This document shows positions 8,867 through 19,586 of a stretch of DNA of 64,000 bases, one piece after another. The position numbers were made by a program, and so were the translations under genes. Location of the stretch: NCBI RefSeq assembly GCF_014522265.1, contig NZ_CP017024.1, positions 2,446,001 through 2,510,000 of the forward strand, read 5' to 3'. Positions within the stretch are counted from its first letter, which is position 1. Every line of letters starts with the position of its first letter. The notes below the pieces were generated by a model. The model was not told where the DNA came from. It did no database searches and was given only the letters and a program-made list of their open reading frames with translations. This DNA comes from Pseudomonas oryzihabitans. GTDB taxonomy: Bacteria; Pseudomonadota; Gammaproteobacteria; Pseudomonadales; Pseudomonadaceae.

Positions 8867-9346
8867 GTGCTGACCCATCTCGATTCCCAAGGCCGTGCCA
8901 ACATGGTCGATGTCACCGACAAGCAGGTGACCTTCCGTGAAGCCACCGCCGAAGCCCGGGTGCGCATGCGTCCGGAAACCCTCGACCTGATCCAGAGCGG
9001 CGGCCATCCCAAGGGCGACGTCTTCGCCGTGGCGCGTATCGCCGGGATCCAGGCAGCCAAGAAGACCGCCGACCTCATCCCGCTCTGCCATCCGCTGATG
9101 CTGACCGGTGTCAAGGTCCAGCTGGTCGCCGAAGCCCCCGATGGGGTACGGATCATCGCCACCTGCAAGCTATCCGGTCAGACCGGCGTGGAGATGGAGG
9201 CTTTGACCGCCGCCAGTGTCGCGGCCCTGACCCTCTACGACATGTGCAAGGCGGTCGATCGCGGCATGACCATCGAGGCAGTGCGGCTGCTGGAAAAGAA
9301 CGGTGGCAAGAGTGGCCACTTCCGCGCCGAGGAGCAGCCCGCATGA
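8867..9346 (+). CDS. moaC: Cyclic pyranopterin monophosphate synthase MoaC
   Basis: 159 residues. Second half of molybdenum cofactor step 1: converts the MoaA product (3',8-cyclo-GTP) to cyclic pyranopterin monophosphate. Family landmarks are [15 protein letters not shown] at the N-terminus, LIPLCHPL (about residues 72-79), DMCKAVD and the C-terminal KSGH. The start is GTG at 8867, preceded by AGGAG at 8855-8859; no in-frame ATG is better placed. Its stop overlaps the moaD start (ATGA), so translation is coupled. moaA and moaB are not adjacent. Confidence 0.95.
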   Translation: MLTHLDSQGRANMVDVTDKQVTFREATAEARVRMRPETLDLIQSGGHPKGDVFAVARIAGIQAAKKTADLIPLCHPLMLTGVKVQLVAEAPDGVRIIATCKLSGQTGVEMEALTAASVAALTLYDMCKAVDRGMTIEAVRLLEKNGGKSGHFRAEEQPA

Positions 9347-9594
9347 TCCGCGTGCAATTCTTCGCCCGCTATCGCGAAGTGCTGGGCCTCGCCGAGGACA
9401 GCCTCGCCTGGGAGCCTGGGCTGGCCACCGTTGGCGACCTGCGTGAACACCTGGTCCAGCGCGGCGGGATCTGGGCCGAGACCCTGGGCGAGCGCGGTCT
9501 GATGTGCGCGCGCAACGAAGAGCTCTGCGGACTGGCCGAGCCGTTGCGCGAGGGTGACGAGGTCGCCTTCTTTCCGACCGTGACCGGAGGTTGA
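9343..9594 (+). CDS. moaD: Molybdopterin synthase sulfur carrier subunit MoaD
   Basis: 83 residues, ubiquitin-like fold, ending in the required Gly-Gly tail (VTGG). The C-terminal glycine is adenylated by MoeB and converted to a thiocarboxylate, which donates the dithiolene sulfurs. The ATG at 9343 overlaps the moaC stop by 4 bp. The frame is open further upstream but that part is inside moaC. It forms a heterotetramer with the MoaE encoded immediately downstream. Confidence 0.94.
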   Translation: MIRVQFFARYREVLGLAEDSLAWEPGLATVGDLREHLVQRGGIWAETLGERGLMCARNEELCGLAEPLREGDEVAFFPTVTGG

Positions 9595-9596
9595 GC

Positions 9597-10052
9597 ATGA
9601 CGATCCGTGTGCAGGCCGAGGCCTTCGATCCCGGCCAAGAACTCAACGCCCTGCATGCCGCCAACACCGGTATCGGTGCCGTGGTGGGCTTCGTGGGTTA
9701 CGTGCGGGATTTCAACGACGGCCGGGACGTCGGCGGGTTGTTTCTCGAGCACTTTCCCGGCATGACCGAAAAGGCCCTGGCGCGCATCGTCGAAGAAGCG
9801 AACCAGCGCTGGCCGCTGCTCAGGGTCGATATCCTGCATCGCATCGGCCGACTGGAGCCAGGCGAGCCCATCGTCTTCGTCGGTACCGCCAGCGCCCATC
9901 GCCAGGCGGCCTTCGAGGCCTGCAATTTCGTGATGGACTATCTCAAGACCCGCGCCCCCTTCTGGAAGAAGGAAGACACCTCCGAGGGACCGCGCTGGGT
10001 GGAAGGTCGCGCCAGCGACCAGGATGCCGCAGAGCGTTGGGCGAAGGGGTGA
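9597..10052 (+). CDS. moaE: Molybdopterin synthase catalytic subunit MoaE
   Basis: 151 residues. Inserts two sulfurs from MoaD thiocarboxylate into cyclic pyranopterin monophosphate to make molybdopterin. Conserved features are GAVVGFVGYVRDFN, HFPGM, the HRIGRLEPGE block, ASAHRQAAFEAC, and the active-site Lys region APFWKKE near residues 117-123. I chose ATG 9597 because GGAGG (9586-9590) sits 6 bases before it; a TTG at 9591 is too close. It is the last gene of moaCDE and is followed by two hairpins. Confidence 0.94.
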   Translation: MTIRVQAEAFDPGQELNALHAANTGIGAVVGFVGYVRDFNDGRDVGGLFLEHFPGMTEKALARIVEEANQRWPLLRVDILHRIGRLEPGEPIVFVGTASAHRQAAFEACNFVMDYLKTRAPFWKKEDTSEGPRWVEGRASDQDAAERWAKG

Positions 10053-10060
10053 TGAGGTAG

Positions 10061-10134
10061 GGTGGAAAACCGCGTCAGCGTTTTCCACCTGCTGCCTCAA
10101 GGCTGGCGGTGGATGAGGTTACGCCGTCATCCAC
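10061..10134. terminator. Two consecutive hairpins after moaE
   Basis: First hairpin: GGTGGAAAAC (10061-10070) / GTTTTCCACC (10080-10089). Second hairpin: GTGGATGA (10109-10116) / TCATCCAC (10127-10134). Neither has a strong T-run. They resemble the GGTGGAAAAC- and GTGGATGA-type palindromes scattered through Pseudomonas intergenic DNA and probably serve as 3' end or stabilising structures between convergent genes. Confidence 0.6.
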
Positions 10135-10190
10135 CCTGCGACGGATTACTTCCAACAGCTGGCAATCACCGCGCGTGCACGCCGGTAACA

Positions 10191-10261
10191 CTTATCGCGG
10201 CCATGGGCCGCTCCTACAGGGGCGCGATACAGGTGTAGGAGCGGCCCATGGCCGCGATAAG
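10191..10261. repeat. REP-type inverted pair (BIME-like)
   Basis: Two perfectly complementary 28-bp arms, 10191-10218 and 10234-10261, separated by 15 bp. Each arm contains GTAGGAGCGGCCCATGGCC or its complement. This fits the Pseudomonas REP core (GTAGGAGCGG...CCGCGA), which is mobilised in trans by RAYT transposases. It lies between the convergent moaE and rhlB genes, the usual position. Confidence 0.85.
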
Positions 10262-10322
10262 AGAGGTTCAGCAAGCGGTCGCGTTGATAGGCCGCTTAGA
10301 GTGGCGTTCCAACGCGTCTGCC

Positions 10323-11828
10323 TCAACGCTGCCGCGGCACCGGCTTGAGCAACTCGGCTGGCGGCATCTCGCAACCGATCTTGCGGCCCAGCAGGGCTTC
10401 AATGGGCGGCAGGGCGAAGGAGTCGTCCTCGCCGGCAAAGCTGATGGAAGTACCGGTGGCGCCGGCACGACCGGTACGGCCGATGCGGTGCACGTAGTCG
10501 TCCGGGTCTTCCGGCAGGGTGAAGTTGATCACGTGGCTGATGCCGTCGACGTGGATGCCGCGGCCGGCCACGTCGGTGGCTACCAGCACGCGGATCTTGC
10601 CGGCACGGAAGCCTTCCAGGGTCTTGATGCGCTTGTGTTGAGGCACATCGCCGGACATCTGGGCGGCGCTGATGCCGTCCTTGGTCAGGCGCTCCTCGAT
10701 GCGGCGCACCTCGTCACGCCGGTTGGCGAACACCATCACCCGCTCCCAGTTGTTCTGGGCGACCAAGTTGTAGAGCAGGCGGTACTTGTCGCTGGAGGAC
10801 ACGGCATAGACGTGCTGCTCGACGGTGTCGCTGGCCACGTTTTCCGGCTCGATCTCGACGATGGCCGGATCGGTGGTCCACTGCCGCGCCAGATTCATCA
10901 CGTCGTCGGTGAAGGTGGCGGAGAACAGCAGGGTCTGGCGTTCGCTCTTGGGCGGGGTCTGGCGAATGATCTGGCGAACCTGGGGGATGAAGCCCATGTC
11001 CAGCATGCGGTCGGCCTCGTCCAGCACCATGACCTCGACCATGTCCAGGTGCACCTCGCCGCGCTGGTTGAAGTCAAGCAGACGGCCCGGGGTGGCGACC
11101 AGGATGTCGCAGTAGCGCGCTTCGAGCTGCTTGAGCTGCTTGTCGAAGTCCATGCCGCCGACAAAGCTCATGACGTTGAGCCCGGTGTACTTGGCCAGGT
11201 CCAGGGCGTCGTTGGCGATCTGCACCACCAGTTCGCGGGTCGGCGCGATGATCAGCGCCCGTGGCTCGCCCATGTATCTTTCCTTGGGCGGCGGCGTGGT
11301 CAGCAGCTGGGTGATCGTCGAGATCAGGAAGGCGGCGGTCTTGCCGGTGCCGGTCTGGGCACGGCCGATGGCGTCCTTGCCCTTGAGGGTGAAGCCCAGT
11401 ACTTCCGCCTGGATCGGCGTGCAGTAGGGAAAGCCAAGGTCATGGATGCCGTGCATCAGCCGCGGATCCAGCTTGAAGTCATGGAAGCGCTTCTTGCCTT
11501 CCTGCGGTTCGACCGCGAAGTCTTCCAGTTTCCAGGTGTCGACCGGCTTGGGCTTGCGCGGGCTGCGCTCGCGGCGCGGCTTGGCGGATTTTTCCGCCTG
11601 GGCGCGAGGTTCCTGTTTTTCGGCCTGGGCACGCGGCTCCTGGCTACGGGATTCGCCTGAGGTGCGCGGTTTGCGTGGCACACGCTCGGCCTGAGGCTCG
11701 GGCGCGATGGGTGCAGGAGAGGAGGGGGCTGCAGGAGCGACGCTGGGGGTAGCTTGGGGCGCAGGGGAGGGAGTCGGCTGAGCGACCTCCTGATCCTTGC
11801 CCAGAAATTTTTTGAGTGCCTTGAGCAC
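10323..11828 (-). CDS. rhlB: DEAD-box ATP-dependent RNA helicase RhlB
   Basis: 501 residues. The N-terminus [10 protein letters not shown] is followed by a low-complexity Ala/Pro then Arg/Lys-rich extension (residues 12-100). The helicase core has AQTGTGKT (158-165), [27 protein letters not shown] and RIGRTGRAG. RhlB unwinds structured RNA and in gammaproteobacteria is associated with RNase E in the degradosome. The extension contains a tandem duplication of the 9-residue unit QEPRAQAEK (residues 63-80). Its genomic partners (esterase, aap genes, pcs) match the order I recall around rhlB in P. aeruginosa. Confidence 0.9.
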   Translation of the reverse strand: MLKALKKFLGKDQEVAQPTPSPAPQATPSVAPAAPSSPAPIAPEPQAERVPRKPRTSGESRSQEPRAQAEKQEPRAQAEKSAKPRRERSPRKPKPVDTWKLEDFAVEPQEGKKRFHDFKLDPRLMHGIHDLGFPYCTPIQAEVLGFTLKGKDAIGRAQTGTGKTAAFLISTITQLLTTPPPKERYMGEPRALIIAPTRELVVQIANDALDLAKYTGLNVMSFVGGMDFDKQLKQLEARYCDILVATPGRLLDFNQRGEVHLDMVEVMVLDEADRMLDMGFIPQVRQIIRQTPPKSERQTLLFSATFTDDVMNLARQWTTDPAIVEIEPENVASDTVEQHVYAVSSSDKYRLLYNLVAQNNWERVMVFANRRDEVRRIEERLTKDGISAAQMSGDVPQHKRIKTLEGFRAGKIRVLVATDVAGRGIHVDGISHVINFTLPEDPDDYVHRIGRTGRAGATGTSISFAGEDDSFALPPIEALLGRKIGCEMPPAELLKPVPRQR

Positions 11829-11923
11829 GGAGGGTCTCGATCATCGAAAGCGGAATGAGACCGCAGTGTAAAGCAACCGACGTGCCCGGCAACAACTACC
11901 TGCCGAACGCAGGCGCAATCCGG

Positions 11924-12874
11924 TCAGCCACTGATCCGATTGCGCCCGGCATCCTTGGCCTGGTAGAGCGATTTGTCCGCACGTCCGACCAGTTCATCCA
12001 GGGAGTCGGCCTTGCGCATCTGCGCCAGGCCGATGGAGACGGTGACCCCCGGCAGCCTGCCGCAGGGCGAATAGAAGTCCTTGATCTCCGCCAGGCTCTG
12101 GCGCAGGCGCTCGGCGATGGCGATCGCTTCGTCGCGATCGATTTCCGGCAGCAGGATGACGAACTCTTCACCGCCATAGCGCGCCATGCTGTCCTTGGGC
12201 CGCAGCTGGTCGCGCAGGGTGTTGGCGACCAGGCACAGGGCATAGTCGCCCGCCAGGTGGCCATGGGTATCGTTGTAGCGCTTGAAGTGATCGACATCCA
12301 GCATCAGCAGGCTCAGCGGCTGCCGGTTGAAGGCGCAACGGGTGCTTTCGCGCTCGAACAGCTGCTCGAGACGCCGACGGTTGAAGAGGCCGGTCAGGGT
12401 GTCGACGTTGGCGTTGCGTTCGGTGTCGACGATGAGCTGATTGCCACGACGCATCCGCTCGCAGAGGATGCCGAGCAGGTTGTGCATGGCCTTGGAAGAG
12501 CGTTCGATCAGCTCCAGCACCAGGTCGCGATGCAGGCAGAGCACCAGGGTATCGGCTTCGGCGATGACATGGGCGCTGGGCCGCTCGCTGTCCATGAAGC
12601 TGATTTCGCCCGAGCACTCACCCGGACCGAGCAGATAGATGGGCGGATTTTCCGGCGAACCCAGGTGGACCCGCAGGCGACCTTCCAGCACGAGGTACAT
12701 GTACTGGTTGATCATGGCGGGCGAGAGCAGGCACTCACCGGCGACCAGGCTGCGGGTGGCCGAGCGGGCGATCAGGGCTTCCAGCAGATGGGTCTCCACG
12801 CCCTTGAACAGGCGCAGGTCCTTCAGGGAAGCGACCGGGACTTCGGCCAGCCAGGCCGACAAGGGGGCGGCCAT
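11924..12874 (-). CDS. Cyclic-nucleotide-binding domain / GGEEF diguanylate cyclase
   Basis: 316 residues, soluble. Residues about 20-135 form a CRP-like cNMP-binding domain with a phosphate-cassette-like GECSGEISFMDSERPSAH. A short linker leads to a GGDEF domain: metal Asp in LDVDHFK (D193), active site GGEEF (234-238), and an intact allosteric I-site RPKD (225-228) exactly five residues upstream. It is therefore predicted to make c-di-GMP with product inhibition and to be tuned by a cyclic nucleotide or another ligand. ATG 12874 is preferred over the adjacent TTG at 12877. It is separated from rhlB by about 95 bp on the same strand. Confidence 0.88.
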   Translation of the reverse strand: MAAPLSAWLAEVPVASLKDLRLFKGVETHLLEALIARSATRSLVAGECLLSPAMINQYMYLVLEGRLRVHLGSPENPPIYLLGPGECSGEISFMDSERPSAHVIAEADTLVLCLHRDLVLELIERSSKAMHNLLGILCERMRRGNQLIVDTERNANVDTLTGLFNRRRLEQLFERESTRCAFNRQPLSLLMLDVDHFKRYNDTHGHLAGDYALCLVANTLRDQLRPKDSMARYGGEEFVILLPEIDRDEAIAIAERLRQSLAEIKDFYSPCGRLPGVTVSIGLAQMRKADSLDELVGRADKSLYQAKDAGRNRISG

Positions 12875-13073
12875 CAAAGGATCACCCCGGGGGCTGAAAG
12901 GAAAACTCGGGCCATAGCTGCTCCATGCACATCACGACCTTCAGGCACCCCTACTGGACCGGATGGGTACCCCAAAGTTCGTTCGCTTTGCCCTTTCCAG
13001 GCCTCCCTTCGCCCCCAGATTCCGCAAATTGTCGACCGGTTTCCAAAAACGAAGCGGTCCGCTGATTCGCGCT

Positions 13074-13904
<831 letters not shown>

Positions 13905-14101
13905 TCATCTAGGCTGCGGCCAGGTAGTGCACTAACAGGTAACACTGACTCACTGCTTCGTCATGCCTTCCAGTGCGTCTCCTTCTTCCCTTGATGAAGG
14001 ACGCCCAGGGATCGGGTGGGCGGGTTCCACGGCAATCAGGCGAGAGACATCGTGCTGCCGTGCGACTGGAACGTAATTCATAAACAAAGTGGAGCTTATC
14101 G

Positions 14102-15130
14102 ATGAAGATGGTGAAGTCTACCCTGGCAATTCTGACCACCGCCGCTGCTCTTGGCCTGTCCGGCATGGCTCACGCAGGCGCTACCCTGGATGCGGTGAAG
14201 AACAAAGGTTTCGTGCAATGCGGCGTCAGCGATGGCCTGCCGGGCTTCTCCTACACCGATTCCAAGGGTGACTACAAGGGCATCGACGTCGACGTCTGCC
14301 GCGCCGTGGCCGCTGCGGTCTTCGGTGACTCCACCAAGGTTCGTTTCACTCCCCTGACCGCCAAGGAGCGCTTCACCGCGCTGCAATCCGGCGAGATCGA
14401 CGTGCTGTCGCGCAACACCACCTGGACCAGCTCCCGCGATGGCGGCATGGGCCTGATCTTCGCCGGGGTCACCTACTATGACGGCCAGGGCTTCCTGGTG
14501 AACAAGAAGCTGGGTGTGAAGAGCGCCAAGGAACTGGACGGCGCCACCGTGTGCATCCAGGCCGGTACCACCACCGAACTCAACCTGGCCGACTACTTCC
14601 GTTCCAACGGCATGAAGTTCACCCCCATCACCTACAGCACCTCGGACGAGAGCGCCAAGTCGCTGGAAGCGGGTCGTTGTGACGTCCTGACCTCCGACCA
14701 GTCGCAGCTGTACGCCCAGCGCAACAAGCTGTCCAAGCCCGACGACTATGTCGTGCTGCCCGAGGTGATCTCCAAGGAGCCCCTGGCACCGGCCGTCCGT
14801 CGTGGTGACGAGGACTGGCTGACCGTGGTCAAGTGGTCGCTGTTCGCCCTGGTCAACGCCGAAGAGCTGGGTCTGACCTCCGCCAACGTCGAGGCCCAGG
14901 CCAAGGACTCCAAGAACCCTGACGTACGTCGTCTGCTGGGTGCCGATGGCGAATTCGGCAAGGATCTGAAGCTGCCGAAAGACTGGGCGGTGCAAATCGT
15001 CAAGCAGGTCGGCAACTACGGCGAAGTCTTCGAGCGCAACGTCGGCATGGGCAGCGATCTGAAGATCAAGCGTGGCCTCAACGCCCTGTGGAATGCAGGC
15101 GGTCTGCAGTACGCCCCGCCGGTCCGTTGA
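14102..15130 (+). CDS. aapJ: General L-amino acid ABC transporter, periplasmic binding protein AapJ
   Basis: 342 residues. Sec signal peptide 1-25 (Lys start, hydrophobic core, cleavage after AHA), then a family-3 solute-binding fold. AapJ proteins are longer than typical polar amino acid binders, as here, and have the characteristic GFVQCGVSDGLPGFS N-terminus and the RRGDEDW segment. It delivers a broad range of L-amino acids to AapQM. ATG 14102 follows GTGGAG. It heads the aapJQMP operon; the hairpin at 15171 probably lets it be made in excess over the membrane subunits. Confidence 0.92.
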   Translation: MKMVKSTLAILTTAAALGLSGMAHAGATLDAVKNKGFVQCGVSDGLPGFSYTDSKGDYKGIDVDVCRAVAAAVFGDSTKVRFTPLTAKERFTALQSGEIDVLSRNTTWTSSRDGGMGLIFAGVTYYDGQGFLVNKKLGVKSAKELDGATVCIQAGTTTELNLADYFRSNGMKFTPITYSTSDESAKSLEAGRCDVLTSDQSQLYAQRNKLSKPDDYVVLPEVISKEPLAPAVRRGDEDWLTVVKWSLFALVNAEELGLTSANVEAQAKDSKNPDVRRLLGADGEFGKDLKLPKDWAVQIVKQVGNYGEVFERNVGMGSDLKIKRGLNALWNAGGLQYAPPVR

Positions 15131-15170
15131 TCTCGGCGCCTTAGTCGCCGACCACCTTCCGGATGTGCAG

Positions 15171-15211
15171 ATTCTCGCCCTGCAGCGTTCCCCGCGCTGT
15201 GGGGCGAGAAT
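15171..15211 (+). other. Intercistronic hairpin between aapJ and aapQ
   Basis: Stem ATTCTCGCCC (15171-15180) with GGGGCGAGAAT (15201-15211), extended by an inner CAGCG/CGCTG pairing, followed by TTTAATG. Without a long T-run it is more likely a processing/stabilising element or partial attenuator than a full terminator. This is a common arrangement after binding-protein genes. Confidence 0.65.
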
Positions 15212-15230
15212 TTAATGAGGCTTCTAGTAG

Positions 15231-16418
15231 ATGCAAAACGTTAGCAAACCGTCCTCGCCGGTCCGTGGGTCTCTGCTCACCGATCCGCAGGCACGCTCCT
15301 GGCTGTTCCAGATCGTGGCCGTGATCGCCGTTGTGGCCTTCGGCTGGTTCCTGTTCACCAACACCCAGGCCAATCTCGCCAACCGGGGTATCACCTCCGG
15401 CTTCGGCTTCCTGAACAATACCGCCGGCTTCGGCATTCCCCAGCACCTGATTCCCTACAGCGAAGGCGACACCTACGGGCGGGTCTTCCTGGTCGGACTG
15501 CTCAACACCCTGCTGGTGTCGGTCATCGGTATCTTCCTGGCGACCATCATCGGTTTCACCGTGGGTGTGGCCCGGCTGTCGAACAACTGGCTGCTGCGCA
15601 AGGTCGCCACGGTCTACATCGAGACCTTCCGCAACATTCCCCCGCTGCTGCTGATCTTCTTCTTCTATTTCGCCGTGCTCGCGCCCCTGCCAGGTCCGCG
15701 CCAGAGTCTGAGCCTGGGCGAAGCCTTCTTCGTCAACAACCGCGGTCTGTACATGCCCGCGCCGATCGCCGATGCCGGGTTCCTGCCCGGCTTGATCGCG
15801 CTGCTGATCGCCATCGTCGCCAGCGTGGTGGTGGTGCGCTGGGCGCGCAAACGGCGGCATGCCACGGGCCAGCGCTTCCCGGTGCTGTGGACCGTACTGG
15901 CGCTGCTGATCGGGATCCCGCTGCTGGCGGCCCTGGTCTTCGGCAGGCCGTTGCACTGGGAGGTGCCGGAACTGCAGGGCTTCAACCTGCGCGGCGGCTG
16001 GGTGATCATCCCCGAGCTGGTGTCCCTGGCGCTGGCCCTGTCGGTCTACACCGCGGCCTTCATCGGCGAGACGGTGCGTGGCGGCATCCAGGCGGTCAGC
16101 CACGGTCAGACCGAGGCGGCCAGTTCGCTGGGGCTGCGTCCGGGGCTGACCCTGCGGCTGGTGATCATTCCCCAGGCCTTGCGGGTGATCATTCCGCCGC
16201 TGACCAACCAGTATCTGAACCTGATGAAGAACTCGTCGCTGGGTGCCGCCGTCGGCTATCCGGAGATGGTGGCGCTGTTCGCCGGCACCGTTCTGAACCA
16301 GACCGGTCAGGCCATCGAGACCATGGCCATCACCATGAGCGTCTACCTGGCCATCAGCATCAGCATCAGCATCCTGATGAACTGGTACAACAAGCGCATC
16401 GCGCTGATCGAGCGTTAA
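15231..16418 (+). CDS. aapQ: General L-amino acid ABC transporter permease AapQ
   Basis: 395-residue inner-membrane permease, the long HisM-type form typical of AapQ. It has a TM helix near residues 24-44, a periplasmic segment, then the transport core. The EAA-type loop reads RGGIQAVSHGQTEAASSLGLRPG (about 283-305) and contacts the ATPase. Ends with TM segments and MNWYNKRIALIER. It pairs with AapM, which begins 9 bp downstream after AAGGAG. Confidence 0.92.
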   Translation: MQNVSKPSSPVRGSLLTDPQARSWLFQIVAVIAVVAFGWFLFTNTQANLANRGITSGFGFLNNTAGFGIPQHLIPYSEGDTYGRVFLVGLLNTLLVSVIGIFLATIIGFTVGVARLSNNWLLRKVATVYIETFRNIPPLLLIFFFYFAVLAPLPGPRQSLSLGEAFFVNNRGLYMPAPIADAGFLPGLIALLIAIVASVVVVRWARKRRHATGQRFPVLWTVLALLIGIPLLAALVFGRPLHWEVPELQGFNLRGGWVIIPELVSLALALSVYTAAFIGETVRGGIQAVSHGQTEAASSLGLRPGLTLRLVIIPQALRVIIPPLTNQYLNLMKNSSLGAAVGYPEMVALFAGTVLNQTGQAIETMAITMSVYLAISISISILMNWYNKRIALIER

Positions 16419-16427
16419 GGAGCGCGT

Positions 16428-17528
16428 ATGAGTAACCAGACCCATACTTTCAAACCGGACCTGCCGCCGCCGCCTTCCAGCGTCGGTGTCCTGGCCTGGA
16501 TTCGGGGCAACCTGTTTTCCAGCATCGGCAATACCCTCCTGACCCTGTTCGGTCTCTACCTCGTCTGGCTGATCGTGCCGCCGGTGGTGAACTGGGCCTT
16601 CATCAATGCCACCTGGAGCGGCAGCACCCGTGCCGATTGCGTGCCAGGCGGTGCCTGCTGGGTGTTCATCAAGGAGCGCTTCGGGCAGTTCATGTACGGC
16701 TTCTACCCTGGCGATCAGCGCTGGCGCGTGGATCTGACCGTGGTGATCGCCGTGATCGGGGCGATTCCGCTGTTTCTCGACAGCTTCAAGCACAAGGCCC
16801 GCTACGGCCTGGCCCTGCTGGTGATCTATCCGCTGGTGGCCTTCTGGCTGCTGTATGGCGGTCTCGGTCTGCGCGTGGTGCCCTCCAGCGAGTGGGGCGG
16901 CCTGATGCTGACCGTGGTGATCGCCGCGGTAGGCATCGTCGGCGCCTTGCCGCTGGGCATCCTGCTGGCCCTGGGGCGCCGCTCCAAGCTGCCGGCGATC
17001 AAGGTCATCTGCGTGACCATGATCGAGTTCTGGCGGGGGATCCCGCTGATCACGGTGCTGTTCCTGTCGTCGGTGATGCTGCCGCTGTTCCTGCCCGATG
17101 GCATGAACCTGGACAAGCTGTTGCGCGCCATCGTCATGGTGATCATCTTCGAGGCGGCCTATATCGCCGAGGTGGTGCGAGGTGGCATGCAGGCCATTCC
17201 CAAGGGGCAGTACGAAGCCGCTGCGGCCATGGGCCTGGGCTACTGGCGGACCACCGGCCTGGTGATCCTGCCGCAGGCGCTCAAGCTGGTGATCCCGGGC
17301 ATCGTCAACACCTTCATCGCGCTGTTCAAGGATTCGAGCCTGGTGGTCATCATCGGCCTGTTCGACCTGCTCAACAGCATCAAGCGCGCCACCTCCGACC
17401 CGGCCTGGCCTGGTCTGTCCACCGAAGGCTATGTGTTCGCCGCCCTGGTCTTCTGGATTTTCTGTTTCGCCATGTCCAGCTACTCCGCCCGCCTGGAGCG
17501 CAAGCTGAACACCGGCCACAAGCGTTAG
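16428..17528 (+). CDS. aapM: General L-amino acid ABC transporter permease AapM
   Basis: 366 residues, inner membrane. An N-terminal TM helix (about 36-56) and periplasmic insert precede the core, where the EAA loop RGGMQAIPKGQYEAAAAMGLGYW appears near 248-270. It forms the heterodimeric channel with AapQ. Spacing to aapP is 10 bp, with AGGAG before the aapP start. Confidence 0.92.
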   Translation: MSNQTHTFKPDLPPPPSSVGVLAWIRGNLFSSIGNTLLTLFGLYLVWLIVPPVVNWAFINATWSGSTRADCVPGGACWVFIKERFGQFMYGFYPGDQRWRVDLTVVIAVIGAIPLFLDSFKHKARYGLALLVIYPLVAFWLLYGGLGLRVVPSSEWGGLMLTVVIAAVGIVGALPLGILLALGRRSKLPAIKVICVTMIEFWRGIPLITVLFLSSVMLPLFLPDGMNLDKLLRAIVMVIIFEAAYIAEVVRGGMQAIPKGQYEAAAAMGLGYWRTTGLVILPQALKLVIPGIVNTFIALFKDSSLVVIIGLFDLLNSIKRATSDPAWPGLSTEGYVFAALVFWIFCFAMSSYSARLERKLNTGHKR

Positions 17529-17538
17529 GAGTCAATAG

Positions 17539-18306
<768 letters not shown>

Positions 18307-18310
18307 GAAG

Positions 18311-18341
18311 CGACCGGGGCGGACGTGCTCCGCCCCGGTCG
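18311..18341 (+). terminator. Hairpin after aapP
   Basis: 12-bp perfect stem GACCGGGGCGGA (18312-18323) / TCCGCCCCGGTC (18329-18340) with a 5-nt loop. No T-run follows, so termination may be partial or rho-assisted. Confidence 0.65.
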
Positions 18342-18546
18342 TCCTGCGAACCCAGTCACGGGCGTTCGGCGGGAAGGCGGGCAAAGGACAGCAAGGCGCG
18401 GTATCCTCAATGTTTGGCGCCCGGTTTCCGGGGTCGGCGGTCAAGGCCCGCCTTGCCGTTCACCGGCTTCATTGTCGATTTCGTAGCGTATTGCCAGAAC
18501 AGGCGGTGCGCTGGACAGTCGAAGCCGTCATCATAGAGAGACGCCC

Positions 18547-19263
18547 GTGAACTCCATTTCCCATCCGCTCATGCTGACAAAAGCCAAGGCCTGGGGCGCC
18601 CATGCGGTGACCTCCAGTGGTGTGATCCTCGCGCTCCTGGCGCTGCTCGCTCTGGTCGACGGTCAACCCAAGGGTTGCCTGATGTGGCTCGGCATCGCCC
18701 TGCTCGTCGACGGGCTCGACGGTACCCTGGCGCGCAAGTTCGAAGTCAAGCGGGTCCTGCCCCATTTCGACGGCTCGGCGCTGGACCTGGTGGTCGACTA
18801 CCTGACCTATGTGTTCATTCCGGCGATCTTCATCTATCGCTTCGTTCCCTTGCCGCCGCACTTCGAGCTGGTGGCGGTGGGCATCATCCTATTGTCGTCG
18901 CTGTTCTGTTTCTGCAATGTGAACATGAAGAGCGCCGACAACTATTTCGTCGGCTTTCCCGCGGCCTGGAATGTGGTGGCGCTGTATTTCTACGTGCTGG
19001 ACCTGGCGCCCTGGTTCAGCATGGCGGTGGTGCTGGTGCTGGCCGCCCTGACCCTGACCCGGGTCAAGTTCCTGCATCCCTTCCGCGTGCGCCAGCTGAT
19101 GGCCTTGAACATCGCCGTGACCTCCATCTGGCTGCTCAGCAGCGCCATGATGGTGTTCGTGCATCCCGACAAGCCGCTGTGGCTGATGGTCCTCTGGTTC
19201 GCCAGCGGCATCTATTTCGTCGGCGTGTGCGTCTGGCGTACCGCCCGGGAGTGGTTCGCCTGA
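18547..19263 (+). CDS. pcs: Phosphatidylcholine synthase
   Basis: 238-residue inner-membrane CDP-alcohol phosphatidyltransferase that condenses choline with CDP-diacylglycerol to give phosphatidylcholine directly. The catalytic signature D-G-x2-A-R-x12-G-x3-D-x3-D is complete: D58, G59, A62, R63, G76, D80, D84. About seven TM helices. The start is GTG at 18547 (AGAGAG upstream); an ATG at codon 9 is an alternative. The Pcs pathway needs exogenous choline and is typical of host-associated bacteria. The betaine catabolic genes of the window start about 3 kb downstream. Confidence 0.9.
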   Translation: MNSISHPLMLTKAKAWGAHAVTSSGVILALLALLALVDGQPKGCLMWLGIALLVDGLDGTLARKFEVKRVLPHFDGSALDLVVDYLTYVFIPAIFIYRFVPLPPHFELVAVGIILLSSLFCFCNVNMKSADNYFVGFPAAWNVVALYFYVLDLAPWFSMAVVLVLAALTLTRVKFLHPFRVRQLMALNIAVTSIWLLSSAMMVFVHPDKPLWLMVLWFASGIYFVGVCVWRTAREWFA

Positions 19264-19265
19264 CG

Positions 19266-19586
19266 GTGAGCGACGACCCCCTGCCACCCGCGCGCACCTG
19301 GTATGTCTACCTGGTGCGCGCCGAGAATCAGGCGCTCTATTGCGGCATCAGCGATGATCCCGAGCGCCGTTTCGCCCAGCACCGCAGTGGCCGCGGTGCC
19401 CGCTTCTTCGCTTCCAGCCCGGCCCAGGCGCTGGTCTATGTGGAAGCCTGCGGCGACAAGTCGACCGCCCTGCGCCGCGAAATCCAGATCAAGAAGCTAC
19501 CCAAACGAGCCAAGGAAGCCCTGGTGCTGGCCCTGTCCGGCACCTCGCCCGTGGCTGATTCAGGAGTGCTGTCATGTCCGAGCTGA
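19266..19586 (+). CDS. GIY-YIG nuclease domain protein (UPF0213/YhbQ type)
   Basis: 106 residues. The GIY-YIG core reads [18 protein letters not shown] then [18 protein letters not shown], with the conserved Arg and the following [10 protein letters not shown] block. Stand-alone members are small putative DNA endonucleases of unsettled role. The start GTG at 19266 lies 2 bp after the pcs stop and the gene overlaps the next start by 13 bp, so it sits in a tight pcs-GIY-GST unit. No strong ribosome site of its own, suggesting translational coupling. Confidence 0.75.
   Translation: MSDDPLPPARTWYVYLVRAENQALYCGISDDPERRFAQHRSGRGARFFASSPAQALVYVEACGDKSTALRREIQIKKLPKRAKEALVLALSGTSPVADSGVLSCPS

Noticed and set aside
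8692..8940. 82-codon open frame starting inside repeat copy A
   Set aside because: Runs from the palindromic repeat into moaC; no protein-like pattern.
10109..10348. Short open frames across the REP doublet
   Set aside because: Both strands are open only because of palindromic GC-rich repeats; no coding features.
15141..17519. 792-codon open frame on the - strand
   Set aside because: Antisense to aapQ and aapM; His/Gln/Asp-rich shadow typical of the complement of membrane protein genes.
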